Counted from the first letter of the stretch, positions 20,350 to 33,610 are shown. The stretch is DNA of 64,000 nucleotides from Raffaelea ambrosiae (GCA_002778195.1 PCDI01000008.1:1050655-1114654), one strand, 5' to 3'. Program-made: numbers and translations. Notes: generated by a model from the letters alone, not told the origin.

Positions 20350-21354
20350 GGGGGAGGGGGAGAAACGGACCGAACAGATACATTAAGCAACAAATAAAAA
20401 GCACAAACTATTTTATTCTTTCATCTGAAACCAAAGTTGATTTTCAACTCCACCTAGACAGAATTAAAAAAAAAGAAAAAGAAAGAAAAAGAAAGAAAAG
20501 AAAAAGAAAAAAAAGACAATCGAAACCATCAGCAAGAATATTACACAAGCAGCTTCAGTCCCATCTTTTCATGCACGCACACAATAGACCGACCTTCCTG
20601 TGTCATTGAGTAATGCATATGCAGCCTGATGTCATAAGCCGGTACAAGTCGGCGTAGAAGCAGACAAGGGATATACTGGCCGCCTGTACATAAAAAGAAC
20701 AAGGTTCCCGACAAATAGGGGCACGCGCAGGTTTCAAAGAATGCGAATCCCAAGAGCACAAGGGCAAGTCTTTTGATTCTTCCCATACCAAGAGCCTGTC
20801 TTATCGTTCGTTAAGCTTAATCCTCCTCCAGACGGCCAAGTGCTTCCCTAGCGCTTGGAGCAGTGGCCCAAGATGAATTCCCTCTTACACCTTTGGGGAA
20901 AACCTCCCTTACCATGGCAGTGGGATAGGGAGGCTGCCACGTGAGTGGTTATTTGCTCGTTGTGTCTTTTGTTCCACTTTCAATTTTCTTTGTCTCCATC
21001 GTTGAGTGTAAGATGGAGGTTGCCAGCCAACTAACTCCTTAGGATTGGTGACGATGCCTACATGGACTGTCACGTGCAAGCTCGCCTTGCCTGTCCCACA
21101 AGATAAGGCGTAAGACCGGACTGGATTGATGAGAAGGCCGAACGACCCCCCTCTCCAAATGACTGCAACATAGACAAGACGACTATCCTCACACACACGC
21201 CCATTCCCATACGGAAACACCCACACTTTTTTGTCTCGGAATCATTGATCTCTAAGACGGCCTAGCAGTCCCGCCCCTTGGTTGTGCTTCCTCCCCCTCT
21301 CAGAAAAAGAAGACCGTCCAATCCAGACGACCCTCCCCCCCCAAAAAAGAAAAG
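20350..21354. other. Intergenic region with two E-boxes, upstream of riboflavin kinase
   Basis: An AATAAA at 20393-20398 may serve the dehydrogenase 3' end. A purine tract follows at 20465-20515. CACGTG palindromes lie at 20938-20943 and 21071-21076, 417 and 284 bases before the next ATG; they are candidate bHLH sites. No conserved frame is present. Confidence 0.6.
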
Positions 21355-22035
21355 ATGTCCTCCACTCGGCCCAAGATCGTCGGCCCCGACGCCGGTCCTG
21401 AGCCGCCGTACCCGTACCGCATGGAGGGACCTGTGATCAGCGGCTTCGGCCGGGGGTCCAAAGAGGTGAGTCCGGCCCCTTGTGTAGTCACCCTGTGCAG
21501 TCACTGCTCCCAGGTGATTTTATGACTAACCTCCCAATTCAGCTCGGCATCCCCACGGCCAATCTGCCTGTGGACGAAAAGACCACGCCCTGGATCGCCG
21601 ATAGTGTGTCGGGCGTGTACTTTGGCTGGGCCGTTCTCGAGGGTGAGGGTGGCGAGAAGGATTCCGAGGCGGCTGCCAAGGGCGCCCAGTCGGGGTCCGG
21701 GTCGGGGGCCGGGGAGCTCTTCCCCATGGTCATGTCCATTGGCTACAATCCGTTCTACCAAAACACCGCCCGCACCGCCGAGGTGCACATCCTGCACGAG
21801 TTCCGGCGCGACTTTTACGGCGCCCACCTGCGGCTGGCGTTGCTGGGTTTCATTCGGGCCGAGCGCGGCGACTACAGCGGCGTCGACGAGCTGGTGGCAG
21901 ACATCAAGTTCGACTGCGACGTGGCGCGGGCATCGCTGGCGCGGACCGCGTGGACGCCCAAGGGTGTGCCGGTCGGCGGCTCGGTCGGAACGCTGGATGT
22001 GCCATGGCTGCTGAGTGGGGAAGAGAAGAAGCAAT

Positions 22036-22037
<2 letters not shown>
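21355..22037 (+). CDS. FMN1: Riboflavin kinase (FMN synthesis)
   Basis: Phosphorylates riboflavin to FMN using ATP. Exons are 21355-21465 and 21543-22037, giving 201 residues. The 77-nt intron has a GTGAGT donor and a CTAAC branch and lies inside the diagnostic flavokinase motif GFGRGSKE-LGIPTANL. Further conserved blocks are SGVYFGWA, VMSIGYNPFY, and AEVHILHEF...DFYGAHLRL, which carries the catalytic glutamate. A short Gly/Ser-rich loop (QSGSGSGAG) interrupts the middle of the fold. Length is typical for fungal monofunctional riboflavin kinase. The gene is followed at once by a GA microsatellite. Confidence 0.96.
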
Positions 22038-22073
<36 letters not shown>

Positions 22074-22933
22074 GTTACAAAAGGCATGACAAGAACTCAT
22101 GGCAAGAACTCATGACGGAAGGCGCACTGGCTTGCAAATAGAAGGCTACCGTGGAACACGTACAAGGGGGGAAAGGTGCAGCAACTACATGGCCAAGGAC
22201 CAAGAACTACGAGACGAAAAAAGAGAGAGAGACACACACACATATATATATCAAAGGAGTCAACGACATGACCGAGCATAGATTAAATGGAACCAGCGCC
22301 CAGATTCAGAACATAACGAAGGATGAGCAACTAAAGCATAAAAAACGTCGGTATGAGAGAAAGCGTATAGAAAGTCAACATTTCAAGATTTAGAAAAAGT
22401 TGAGAAGAAAAAGAAAGAAAAAGAAGAAGATTTACGACCAATAGAAACAAGAAAGAAAAATGAAGCCAGAAAGATGAAAGTATGAGGAAATAATAGAGGC
22501 TGATGGTGAAAACGAAAAGAGGCATAACCACAATGACAAAAGAAAACTCCCACCCATGAATGCTCGCCCCAACCCGGTATAGAAATGTTTCCCATCTCTG
22601 TGTTGTTTCTTTTTTCTCTTCGCAACAAGAACGTGTGTTGTTGTATACCCCAGTCCCATCCAGACCCAATAATAAATAATAAACAATCATGTGACGACAA
22701 TCGACATAGAGGGAAATAATTAAAACGCCAAACATTTCGACAACAAAAACGGGAATCGACGAAACAGGAGAACACCGGGTTCTCTCTTTTTTTGCGTGTT
22801 TCCTCTTCTTTCTTTCCTTCCTTTCTTTCCTTCCTTTCTTTCCTTCCTTTCTTTCCTTCTTTTTTCCCATTTCCTTTTATTTTTTTTTTGAGATTTTACT
22901 TTTTTCTTCTTTCGTCTTGACACGGTCTGTCTC
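22038..22933. other. Intergenic region between convergent genes, with simple repeats
   Basis: Holds the 3' flanks of riboflavin kinase and ERT1. A (GA)n microsatellite occupies about 22043-22071. A polypyrimidine tandem with a 12-bp unit (TTTCTTTCCTTC) occupies about 22800-22862. No conserved frame is seen. Confidence 0.7.
22800..22862. repeat. 12-bp polypyrimidine tandem repeat
   Basis: About four to five copies of a pure C/T unit on the plus strand, close to the 3' end of ERT1. A mirror-type homopurine-homopyrimidine tract of this kind can form triplex DNA; that is inference from composition. Confidence 0.85.
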
Positions 22934-25489
22934 TTAAACAGCCAACTGATGCGGCTCCTGGTTGGGATAATAGCACGGGAGGAACTATGAAAAAAAAAAA
23001 AAAAAAAACCACGTCAGTAAGTCTTAGAGCGGAATGGAAGCTAAATTGACAAAACCCACATTCATGACAATCATCATGGGAATATCAAAGGTGTCCCGGC
23101 GAATGTGCCAGCAGTAAGAACACTCCAGCTTGCCATCCCGCTCAATCTTGGATATCCCGTGCTCGCCGTCTATGCGAGCCACCCGGTTGCTAAGCAGGCT
23201 GCCCGCACCGCTGGTTGCGGGCGTGCCCTTGCCATGGGGTTCATCCACCAAGCTGGTGGCTGCCGAGCCATCCAGTATCTCCCGTGTCCGGTACTTGAGC
23301 AGGCGGCACTTGCGGTTGACCGAGCCGCGACTGTCACCAAATGCGAGGTGGGCAAAATCTTCGTAAAACTCAATTACGTTGTCGTCATCCATCAGCTCCG
23401 CAATGAACATGGGCTGCGGCTTGCCCTCCGACGCCTTGATCATTTCGGCGTTGAGTGCCCGCAGTCGGGGCGTTGCCAGACCGGCTCGCCCGCTGTTCAC
23501 ATTGCTGTTGGTGGTGCTGTTGTTTCCAGTTCCGCCTGCGCCGTCCGTGTTACCGCCTACGGCCGTCGTGGCCCCGGTGCCGGCACCGGCACTCGTGCCC
23601 ATATTGACGTTCAGGTTCGGCTCCTTGCCCAACAGCACCTCTTTGGTCCAGCCAGTCAGTGCTGTGAACTCCTTGTTCACGGCTGCCACCTCGCCGGTGC
23701 GCCGACACACAATGGTCGGGCTGGATGCCTGCATCATGAAATCTTCGTATTCAAACAGCGTGCGCTGGAAACACTTTTCCATGAAGACGAGATCTTGCCG
23801 GTTCAGCGTGCGTGTGCACGAGATGAATGACGGCCGAATGCTCGACAAAGCCTTGGCAATCCGCAACGTCTTATTTGCCGCGAACCGCCGGTGCAGCAGG
23901 GCAATCAGCCTGTGAAAACCACTCACGTACATGTACGGTTCTTTGACCATGTCATACACGGCCGATGGGTCGCGGTGCCGCTTGCCCAGGATGGACTGTG
24001 GGAGCAACTTGGATACGGCCGACTTGGTCTTGAGCTGCGACGTCGTCGCTGTGGCTGTTGACTGCTGCTGCTGCGAGAGGGACGACCGACCGTTCGTAGC
24101 CTGCCCATTGCCATTTCCGTTGGTGCTGCCATTGGCAGCTCCAGGGATGCCATATGTCGCGGTGGTCGGCGAGCCCTCAAACTGTGCATTACTGTTTGTC
24201 GGTTGGGGGCTGTTGTTGTCGGTACTGGGGCTTTGAAGACTAGCCGGAGCCGCTGCAATGGCATAGGCGTGAGGCAGGCCTGGTTGGTAAAAGCCGGCAG
24301 CTGACGCTGCATCGAGACTGACAAAATCATTGATCAAGCCACTGCTTCCGTCAAAGAGCGTCTGGTTGGCACCGTTGCCAAAGACGTCAGCCGCCGAACT
24401 GAACGCCGCCCCCACGCCCGTGCCGTTGCCATGTGCGGACAGCGAGGCTGCCGGGTCAATTGGATCGTCGGCGGCGCCTGACGACATGTGGCCCAGCATG
24501 CCAAACTCCATAGCGGCATATTGGCTGCCAAAGTTGATACCCTCCAAATTGAAATTAAAAAGCGCCGGGTTGCTGGGGTCGAAGAGCGCGGGCGAGAAGC
24601 TCGCCATGCCGCCGGATGCCGATGACAGGCTCAGCCTACCCAAGGCACTGTCACCGGGCGGGGCGCCAAAGCTTGGCGAGACGGGCGACTGCGGGTTGGG
24701 GAAGGTCAGATTCTCGGGCAGAGTGGCTGATGGGGTCTGTGCGGTCGGGAAGACGTTGTAGGGAGCCGCGTTGGACTGCGTGTAGAACGAGCCAACATTG
24801 GAGGCCGACACGTCGGAGCCGGCACTGGATGGGTGGCGGTGGCCATTGGGCCGGTTCGGGGTGGTGTTGGTATTGCAGTTCGTGCCAGCATTGAAGTTGG
24901 GGCCCAGGACCGGGCGAAGAGCTTCGGCAGGAGCATCGTGAAGGTACTTGGCCTTCTTGCGGACACCATCTTGGCAGCCGTCGGCGAGACCTCTTTTGAT
25001 GCACCGCTGGCATGGTCGCTCGTCACCTTGGTTGTTACAAAGGTTAGCCAGGATCGCAAAGGCAGAGTTGTCCTACGAGTCACAGGAGAGATAGGAAAGG
25101 CAGGAAAGACAAGAAAAAGACAGCAGACATGCAAGCTTGACGAAAGGTCTCAGGCAGCTTGAGCTACAGAAACACAAAGACGCCGTGAACTTACCACAGG
25201 TAAGATGGGCACGCTGACAAGCGAAGCAAGCCCTTCTGGCCTTCTTTCTACGCGGACGTAGAGGATCCTTGGGATCATACTTCTTCTGGCCTTCGGCAGT
25301 CGTACCAGCAACACTGGCCTCGGTCTTGACAGTCTTGGATTCAGTCATCTTGTCCATGTCCGTGTCAACGTCGCGGTGGTCGTCTTCTCTAAGGAGCTGT
25401 AGGTTTGCTTCGTCGTAGTCGTTGTCTGACAAGACGTCCGAGACCTCTGCTCCGTTAGTCGCCATAACTTCCAGCATCGTCGTTGTCAT
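22934..25489 (-). CDS. ERT1: Zn2Cys6-PAS activator of gluconeogenesis, ERT1/AcuK family
   Basis: A nuclear regulator that in Aspergillus activates genes for gluconeogenesis and growth on non-fermentable carbon. Exons are 25195-25489, 23060-25026 and 22934-22984, giving 770 residues. The binuclear zinc cluster uses Cys88, 91, 98, 104, 107 and 115 ([23 protein letters not shown]), preceded by RPRRKKA and followed by VRKKAKYLHDAP, which is diagnostic for this family. Intron 1 splits the cluster one residue after Cys98. A PAS-like domain starts near FEYEDFMMQASSPTIVC and is interrupted by about 45 Gly/Asn/Thr-rich residues. The small last exon restores the family ending: DIPMMIVMN-FLPCYYPNQ. Without it the frame would read into intron sequence. 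A minus-strand TATATAAG only 7 bases above the first ATG leaves the true start (codon 1, 5 or 9) open. Confidence 0.95.
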
Positions 25490-28400
25490 ATATCTCTTAT
25501 ATAGGGTAGCCTCAAAGGCCCCCGGGAGGGAGGGGACAAGTCAAAAGACCGAAAGGGGGGGTGAGCCCAGACGGTTGAAGAGCAGGGGCTCAGCTCGTAG
25601 AGAAGAATGAGGGGGGGGGGACCAAAGGTGTGTATGGCCAGCGCAGAAACCAAGGTCCCAAAATTCTAAGGTCCCAAGATCCTGGTGGTTTCGCAAGCTT
25701 CGGTGTGATCAAGCCGCAGGTAGCTATTTCCCTTTCGAAGGAACCAGGAGGAGCAGCGGCAGCAGGACAAAAAAGAATCCAAAAGGTCCCGGGCGTCGTC
25801 GTAGGTTGGGGGGGGGGGGGGTTCAGGAGGAGAGTCGAGGGACTGTCGAGGCCCAAACAAAGCCAGAGGAAGAGCAGCCCAAGAAGAGCGAATCCCAAGT
25901 CAGGTCCTGCAGAAGTGACACAAAGGTCGCACAACGGCACTAGCTCTGGTGCTGTTGGCAGACAATTGCGTAGCTCGTGCAGGAGTGCGCAGCTGATGGG
26001 TGGAGGACGGAGCGCCAGCCGGGCGCAGGACGGGCGCAGGACGAACGCAGGAGAGAGGACTGCAATCTCGGCGTGTGTGCGCGTGCGCGCAAGAGCTGTT
26101 CCTGGGTGGGAGGAGAGGAGGGGGGCAGCCAGGGGATGCGCAAGCAGAAAGGTTATCGTGGATGTCGGGACGGAAGGGAGGAGAGAGCTGAGGATAATCG
26201 CGGTTGATCCAGAGTGGCCCAGATGGTCTGGTCTGGCACTTGCCGGGTCGGGCGGGAGGCGTCGGCCGGGTTCCACGAAAGCGTGCTTGGGTGTATACGA
26301 GTGTGCGGTCGTGGTAGTCGTAGACGTTGAGAGGCCAGCTGCGGGAGCCGGTGCCGGGTCGCCGTCGTGGTGGTGGGGGGGAGGTCGTTGCAGAAGCGGC
26401 AGCCGGTGGCCTAGCTTTCGAGTATGCGCGTTGCCGGAACGCACAAGAAATATTGGACAAGGGATGTCGGCAAGGGATGCGTGGAGTAGAGCTAGCAGCT
26501 CGATGCCCGTGATATGGGGAGGGCTAGCCAACAGTAACGGCTGAGAGAAAAAAAAAAGCACCAACGAAGCCAAAAGAGCCACCAAATAGAAAAAATAAAG
26601 TGGCAGAAAAAAGAAACCAATAAAGTTGGGCCGACCCCAAAACAACAGTGCTCAGAGACAAAAAAAACGTACGCGCAGACGCAATGCCCCCCAAAAAGAA
26701 AACACGATAGAAAGAAAACGGTGCCCGTTTCTCTTACACGGAAGGAGGGGGGGGGGGTGACACCGGGGTCTGCTCGTATTAGAGGGAGAAGCAAAGCCCC
26801 TGGAGAAAGAATAGGAAACCCAAAAAAAGGCAAGCAGGCGCAAGTCCGAGTAGCTCTGAGCAAGCCAGAGCAGGTCTCAGCCAGCGGAGGACCTCCAATG
26901 AGAGCGCAGAGCCCGTCTCCTTTCTAGGAATTGGTGGCGTCGGGCTGGGAGAGGGGTGCGTGAACAGGTCGCAGACAGGGTGCAGCAGCAGGGCGCGCCA
27001 GGTCGACGAGAGACGAACGCGATGCAAGGCGCCGGCGCTGAGTGTGTGACAAGAAGTTGACAGGGACCAGGGCACGGAAAACGAGCTGGGCGCAAACTAA
27101 GGAGAGAGTGGCAGCACGAGCGACCCAGTGCAGACAACTAAGAGGACGGCGGGGGCGCAAACACAAGCACGGTAGGCGTACGGTCGACAGGACGAGAGAG
27201 GTCTCCCGGCGGGCTGGGAGGAGAGAGGGCTACACGAAGGGCGACAGACGACGACAAGGGGGCCGTTTGGTGAGTCGCGCGCGAGACATGAGCTGTCTGT
27301 ACGGGCTGATTTGGTATATTAAGTTGATGCCTCGGCAGACGTGCGCTGGAGGGGCGCGCAACGAGGCACGATCGAGGAGAGAGTGTAGAGAAGAAAGACG
27401 CGGCGCAAAGCGGCGCAGAGGACTGAGTGGAGAGTGCGGAAAGCGGCAGAGCGGAGAGTGTCAGAGCGACAGAGAGGTCGGCAGGCCGAAGAAAGAGTGA
27501 GAGCGAGCGAGAGAAAAGAGGTGGGGGAGCACGAGAACCGCAGACAGCCAAAGACGAGGCGGGTTGGGGAGCACGAAGCCTGCAGCTACCCGTTTCGGTT
27601 TATGGTTGTCGGCCTTGTCGCAATGTCTGGATCTCAGTTGGGTCGTCGCGGTCGAGGAGGTAGCGCATGTGGGAGAGGCGCAACCAGCAAGAGTCGAGAG
27701 TTCGAGCAGCACAGGGTCGAGGAGGAGGGGCGCACAGGGGTATAGGAAAGCGTCTGCGGGAGGGATGCTTTCTCTGTGTCGCTCGAGAGTTGGGAGAGTA
27801 TTGGGAGTGTACTCGAGGATGTGGGTGTGTTGTCGAGGCAAGTCCGTTGTGGTCGGCGACCTGAACAGTTGGCAACTGGGCAGGAGAGGCAGACGGCAGC
27901 AGGAGGACAAAGGGCGCGTTTTGCGGGAGGCGGGCACGGAACTAGAGCAGGCGGTTCATCCGGACGGGGCCTGGCAGGTCGTCAAGCAATCAAGCCGACA
28001 GAGGGAGGAGGCTCACGGCAGGCAGAGAGTCAAAAGAGGTGCGGTCTTTTTCTGCTGACCAATGTGGGGATGGCTGAGAGAGACACTGCAAGAGTGTGTG
28101 TGGATGTGTGGAAGTGTGGATGCTCTGTGAAGAGCGGCGGATTCTTGACGCGTGACACCCTTTTTGGCTGCCTGGAGGGGGTCGCTTCTTTTCTTTTTCC
28201 TTCAACAATGGTATTTTCAAATGTCATGGAGGTCGTCGGCGACAGGGGTGTCGGCTGGCCGAGGGGGGGGGGGTGAGTCTTTGTCGAGGACGGGCTGGGT
28301 TGAGAGCGAGCGCTGGTAGTTTTGCGACGGGAGGGCGCACTGGCCAATTAGGAGAACCAATGCACAGTAGATCCTCGGCTAGCGGGTAGATGTGGCTCTT

Positions 28401-28990
28401 ATTTGGAGCAGGGCTGGGTTTTTTTGGGCGGTTTCTGGTTATTGGATTATGGCTTTCTTTCTTTATTATTGTCTGGCTTGGAAGACCGTCGGGGCGTACC
28501 AGCGGATGCGACGGGGTGGTACTATGTAGATGTGATGCAAAGCGCAGGGCGGCCGGGACGGGCGGTGAGGTGTGTGTCAGGTCAGCGATGGGCGAGCATA
28601 AGGTGAGAAGGGCAGAGACGGTGGACACGGTCCAGGAGCTGGGAGCGGTGCCGCCATCCAAGGAAACTTTGGGGCAGCAGAAAATGCAACAGGCGTGCCA
28701 GGAGAGAAGAGTGGGGGAGGCTGCACGAGAGGGCTGAGAGCCGCAGCAGGCGAGATGGCCGAGGGAGGCGAATGGGGTCCAGGGGACAAGCCGAGACAGA
28801 GGGGGGCTAGAGAGAGAAGAGGCAAGCCGAGACAGAAGAGGACTAGAGAAGAGAGGCAAGAGCAGGAGACAAAAGGACAGGGAAGGGGGAGGCAAGATAT
28901 GGGGCTAGAGAGAGGACGCCAAAATGAAGGCCAAAGAATGGACAGCCCAAGAGGAGCCCAGAAGGCGCCAAATGAGGAATCCAAAAAGAG

Positions 28991-29103
28991 ACACCAACAG
29001 AGGCACCAACAGAGGCACCAACAGAGGCACCAACAGAGGCACCAAGGAGGCACCAAGGGGGCACCAAAGAGGCACCAAAAGAAACACCAAACGACACCAA
29101 GGA
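28991..29103. repeat. 12-bp tandem repeat (CACCAACAGAGG and variants)
   Basis: Four near-perfect copies of the 12-mer are followed by about five degenerate copies (CACCAAGGAGG, CACCAAGGGGG, CACCAAAGAGG, CACCAAAAGAA). There are no spacers, so it is a minisatellite and not a CRISPR-like array. Confidence 0.9.
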
Positions 29104-29797
29104 GACCCCAAAATGGGCCAAAGGCAGAACGGCCAAAAGAGCGGTGGCGACAGCCCAGCGGCCAATGGGCGATCGGAGGACGCCGAGGCCACCGTGCAGG
29201 AGCAGACGACACCGGGCTGCTGGAGAATACGCAATGCGCCGCCTATGGGGGGGGGGNGGGGGGGGCTGGAAGACGGGAACCAAGATTGGGACCAGGACTG
29301 GGAGAAAGGATGTGAAGGATGAGCGGAGACCCTGCGCGAGAGGGTGTCGCGTGTGGAGAGGCCAGCAGGGAAGGGATTGGGGTGGAGGGGAAGGATTGGG
29401 GAATTGGTTCGCGGGAATGGCAAATTGAGTAAATTGAATAATACGAGTAGGACGAGAGTTGGCCCAAGAGTTGAATTGAACGACTCGACGGAGAACACTG
29501 CACGAGCCGAACAAAGGACGCAAAGGACTGATCAAAATGAGAACAAAATGAGAGCTAAATAACCGAAAGAGTGGCCCAGAAAGAAGAAAGCAGTCAGCAG
29601 TCAGAACAGACCAAGAAAAAAAAAGAAAAGAAAAAAAAACGACAGACTGACAGAATGACAGAATGACGGAAACGGAAAGAACCTCTCCCACTGGCCACAC
29701 ACTCGACGCCGTATTTCGCCCGACCCATTGGACGGCTGTCTGCTCACTCTCTGCAACAGAAAGGGCGAAATGCGTATGGCCCAGGCGAGTTACGAGG

Positions 29798-29800
<3 letters not shown>

Positions 29801-29836
<36 letters not shown>
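29801..29836. repeat. (TG)14 followed by (CG)4
   Basis: Perfect TG dinucleotides at 29801-29828 run directly into CG dinucleotides, an alternating purine-pyrimidine block suited to Z-DNA. Confidence 0.95.
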
Positions 29837-31782
29837 CCTGCGGGCGTGCGCTGGATCCCCCCCCCTGGGGATCGACGATTGACTCAGTACCCTGCGACGC
29901 TGGGTTGTTCTTTCTTTTTTCGGCCCTGTGACTGCCATCGTCGATGCGACTCTCCATAACAGGTGCCCAGTTTTCATTTTTTATTGCTCCTCTGCCGTTG
30001 GGCAGGAGCGAGGGAGCTTGGGGCGGCGGCGGGTGCCACTCTATCCCAGTATGGGACTGCGGGGTTTCTTAGTGCAGCTTCGCTCCTGCCCATAATTCTC
30101 CAGCATTTCGCCCTATTGCCGCTTGCGCCTTCCTAGTTGTCCCAAGAGCGAGGGAACCTTGCCAGCAAGTATCCGTTTGGGCAGGCGGCCCCCGGTGGGT
30201 ACGGGCGTGTGGGAGCGATTTTGGAAGAAGCAAGCGTACCGGCTCCATAGTTTCTGCCCTTGCGAGTACTTCTTTTTTTCTCTCTGGACCTCTTTGTCGT
30301 TTCTTCACAGGTCGTATCCACCCTCCCCGTCGCCGCGTACAGGTTGCCCTGCTGCACCTGCACGCAATGCGCCTGGCCCTCCTGCAAACCAGGGCAAAAC
30401 CAGCCAGCGCCAGCAAGTACCCGCAACATTTGCCGACGATGAAGAAAAAGCGGGGCCCGCACCTGTTTGGCAAGTCGATGCTTCCTTTTTCGTGTCGAGC
30501 TGCTCTGCCTCGCGATCTGGCGGTCAAGAATGGCGAGAGGCCAGGAAGGAACCAGCCTAGTCGCGTACTCGTACTTCAGCTTGGTAACGACTTTGGACTA
30601 GTCAGTGAATTGCGTTTGTGCTCGGCAGACACTCGCCGTCGGGAACTAGCTGCTTAGACGCCGTGTGGCTGCTGTGGCTGGTGGCAATGTTGAATTGGAC
30701 GAACCACACATCCTGTGACCACGCAAACTTGTGACTTTTAGTCAATTCTGGAGTTCTATTAGAGCTCTTTAGAACTCGTCTCACTCTCCCTCGACAGCCT
30801 ATCATTGCCGCTCCCACCCTCCCCATCTTTCTTCTCCTTCCTCCTGCGTGGCAATTCCTCTCTGGCCACTTGGTGCCTCGGCCGACCAAAAGGAAGAAGC
30901 GATGTTATGCTCCCATCCCGGAGCTCTCAGACTTTCCAGAGTTCTCAGAAGCCCCCAGAGTGCCCAGAGTTCCCAGAGTTCCCACTTAACCCCTTCCCTG
31001 GTTTTGCCTCTTCCTCCTCCACTCTCTCTTGACTATCTCGTGCTCTGGCTATCAACTCGCCGTCTGGTTCGTCCCGGCCTCGGTCTCGTGTAACCATCTG
31101 ACCCCCGTGGTGGCTGACCGCCCTCCTCCCCCTCTCATACATAGTAGTTCAGTCCTCCCACATTGTACATAGTAATTAATACATGTTGTGCATTTGTACC
31201 ATACGATCCTATAGCCCGAAGGGGTCTGGTGACAAAGAGAGAGCTCGTCTCCCCTCTGCACGGCGTAAGATACTTCGTGCCCCCCCCCCCCCCCCCGTAG
31301 CGTGGAACCGGGCTGGCCCACAATGTGAACCCGCCGCCCGCAGCAAAAAAGCAAGCAAGGAGAAATTAAGGGGGAGAAAAGAAAGGGAAAGAGGCCTGTC
31401 CCGTGTCCCCATCTCGTCGGCCGGCCGCCCTAGGATTGCTAGGATGCCGCCTCCCAGGGGGAGCCCCTTCCCCAGAGGCAAACGACTTGGATTCTCTGAT
31501 CGATCCTGTCGCCGTCATGCGGGCGAGTAGTGACGAGAGGTCGACACTGGCCAGTCCGTGGCCTGTCCGCGGGACCTTGTTCCTGTTTGTTGGATCCCGG
31601 TGGATTTCGGTGGATTTGCCGGGTTCCGAAGATCAGAGGTGGACGTCAAGATAAAGGTCAATGTGAGAGACAACTAACAGCAACAACGATGACAGCCGTC
31701 AAAAGAAGAGACAGGAGACAGGAGACACCATACATATCTCGAGACTGCACAAGTCCGAAAAGGGTACACACAAAGTGCTTGT

Positions 31783-31783
<1 letters not shown>

Positions 31784-31818
<35 letters not shown>
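31784..31818. repeat. (CA)n microsatellite
   Basis: About seventeen perfect CA units followed by further imperfect CACA-rich sequence to about 31885. Confidence 0.95.
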
Positions 31819-31820
<2 letters not shown>

Positions 31821-33610
31821 CTTCACAACTAATTCAACTTACACACAACTCTACGCAACTCATTAACTTGCACACACACTTACACAGGACGTTCTGGGTA
31901 CACTGGTCTCAGAGAAACCGTCCGCATGTCCCTTATTTCCATGCCATCAGATGGGAGAGACCAGACACCACGGGCTGCTTGGCTCGTGTCGCCCTCGTGC
32001 TCGTGTTTCTCCTTGTCTCCATGTCTCGAGGCCTTGTGGTTTTTATTTCCCCTTAGTGTGTCCGGTGTGTCCTGCCTGTCTTGCGTGTCTCGTGTGTCTT
32101 GCGTGTCTTGTGTGCCCAGTGTGTCCTGCCTGTCTCTGAGGTATCTTCAAACCTTTACGCTCTCCTTTCTCCGGCGTGCATGAACGCCACACCAGGAACA
32201 TATCACCCTATCCAGGATTTCCTTTTTTTTGGCCCTTATCCTGTATGTCGACCCTTTCTTTGCCTCTTGTTGTCCTGCCTTCTGGATAGTTTACCACAGC
32301 CAGGAGGGCGCCCAAAAAAGAAAGAAAAAAAAAACCGACACGTCCAACCGCATACCAAATGCAGCCACAATCACAGCAGACCAGATATGTCTTCAGATTG
32401 GTCGACAAAGAAAAAGGAGAAAATGAGAGGCAAGCTGATCCCGCATCGTCCTGCTGCAGCTATGCGGTGTCCTGCTGTGTACCCTACCCAAGCAAGGAAG
32501 TGCTGATCTGATCGAATGCAGAGCAACAAAGTGCATCATTGCCCCTGGTCCTCGCCGGTAATATTTGCTTTGATATCTCCGTAATGCCTCTCTTTTGGGG
32601 GCATTTCTATGGATATCGTTCTGCTTGTGCTTGTTATGCATAATCATCCGTATAGTCGCTTTCAATACTCTGTGTTGTTCCCTTCCTATTTTCTTTGTTC
32701 TCGCCCATCTGCTGACCTTCATATTCTATATAGCACATAACTAGCATATGGATCTCTTTCTTTGTCTGTTTTTTTTTTTCTCCCAGCCGTCTCTACACTC
32801 CATCATGCATCTTACACACTTACACGGTGCATTTCTAAGCAAAGACAAAAAAGAAACGTGCACCCCCCCACACCCCCCCTTCCGCACATCCCTGCTCTCC
32901 TAATTATGTTGTGTCACCACGCCTGTACATGGTTGAACCACTCATGGCCCACATACAGCCTCGCACAACTGGTCTGCAGAGTACCTCTTCTGGTGTTCCT
33001 GTCCCATTTGGGATCCTGCCACTAAAAGCATGAACATCTGGGATAATCCAAGTAATTGTGTGTCTTTCTCGACTTTTTTGTGAATTTGTACTTTTGAATG
33101 CTGTACTACATGGTACTTGCCATGATCGTTTCTCTCCGTTATTTCCCTCCTTTGTGCTGTTCTAATGCTATTTTTATTACCCGCAACCAAAAAAGCGACC
33201 AAGAAAAAAACCCCCAAATTCTATCAGACTATTAGGAAAATATTAGAGATACAATATACAACCACACACCATGCACCAACTGGGTATCGGCAGATCCTTA
33301 TTTCTCCTTATTCCTTCTCTTCTCGCGGCCATCATCCTCTCCCTTCCCACCATGTCCGTCATGACAGGTCCGCCCAACCCCGTCCGGAGCTCGGCCAGAC
33401 CCTGCCACATCATCATCCCCCAACTACCAAAAGAAAAAGAGAAAAAGCAAAGATCAGAAGCGGGCGGGGGGGGCGTGGGGGACCACAGCAGCAGAAACAA
33501 GAGAACTAACTGCAAGACCCTGGATGACCCTGGAAGAGGAGGATAAGTGATATCCTCGTGGGCTGGGAAGCGCGTTCGAACTAATGTCATGGAGAGACAC
33601 TAGTCTCTTG

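Noticed and set aside
23024..23059. ERT1 ending in VGFVNLASIPL at an in-frame stop.
   Set aside because: A GTGGGT donor, CTGAC branch and CATAG acceptor join in phase to an exon encoding FLPCYYPNQ, which restores the family C terminus.
25590..26645. 351-codon minus-strand frame upstream of ERT1.
   Set aside because: Composition is simple (Pro/Leu/Ser/Phe from pyrimidine-rich DNA), with no domain; more likely leader or promoter DNA.
28991..29103. Regular direct repeats that might suggest a CRISPR-like array.
   Set aside because: The units are contiguous with no unique spacers, and this is a fungal nuclear genome.
28577..29212. Long minus-strand frame with repeated Trp/Cys/Leu.
   Set aside because: It is simply the reverse of the 12-bp minisatellite; it has no start context, domain or codon bias.
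30069..30560. Overlapping frames of about 150 codons on both strands near 30 kb.
   Set aside because: No domain, no intron pattern and no codon bias; both strands are equally open.
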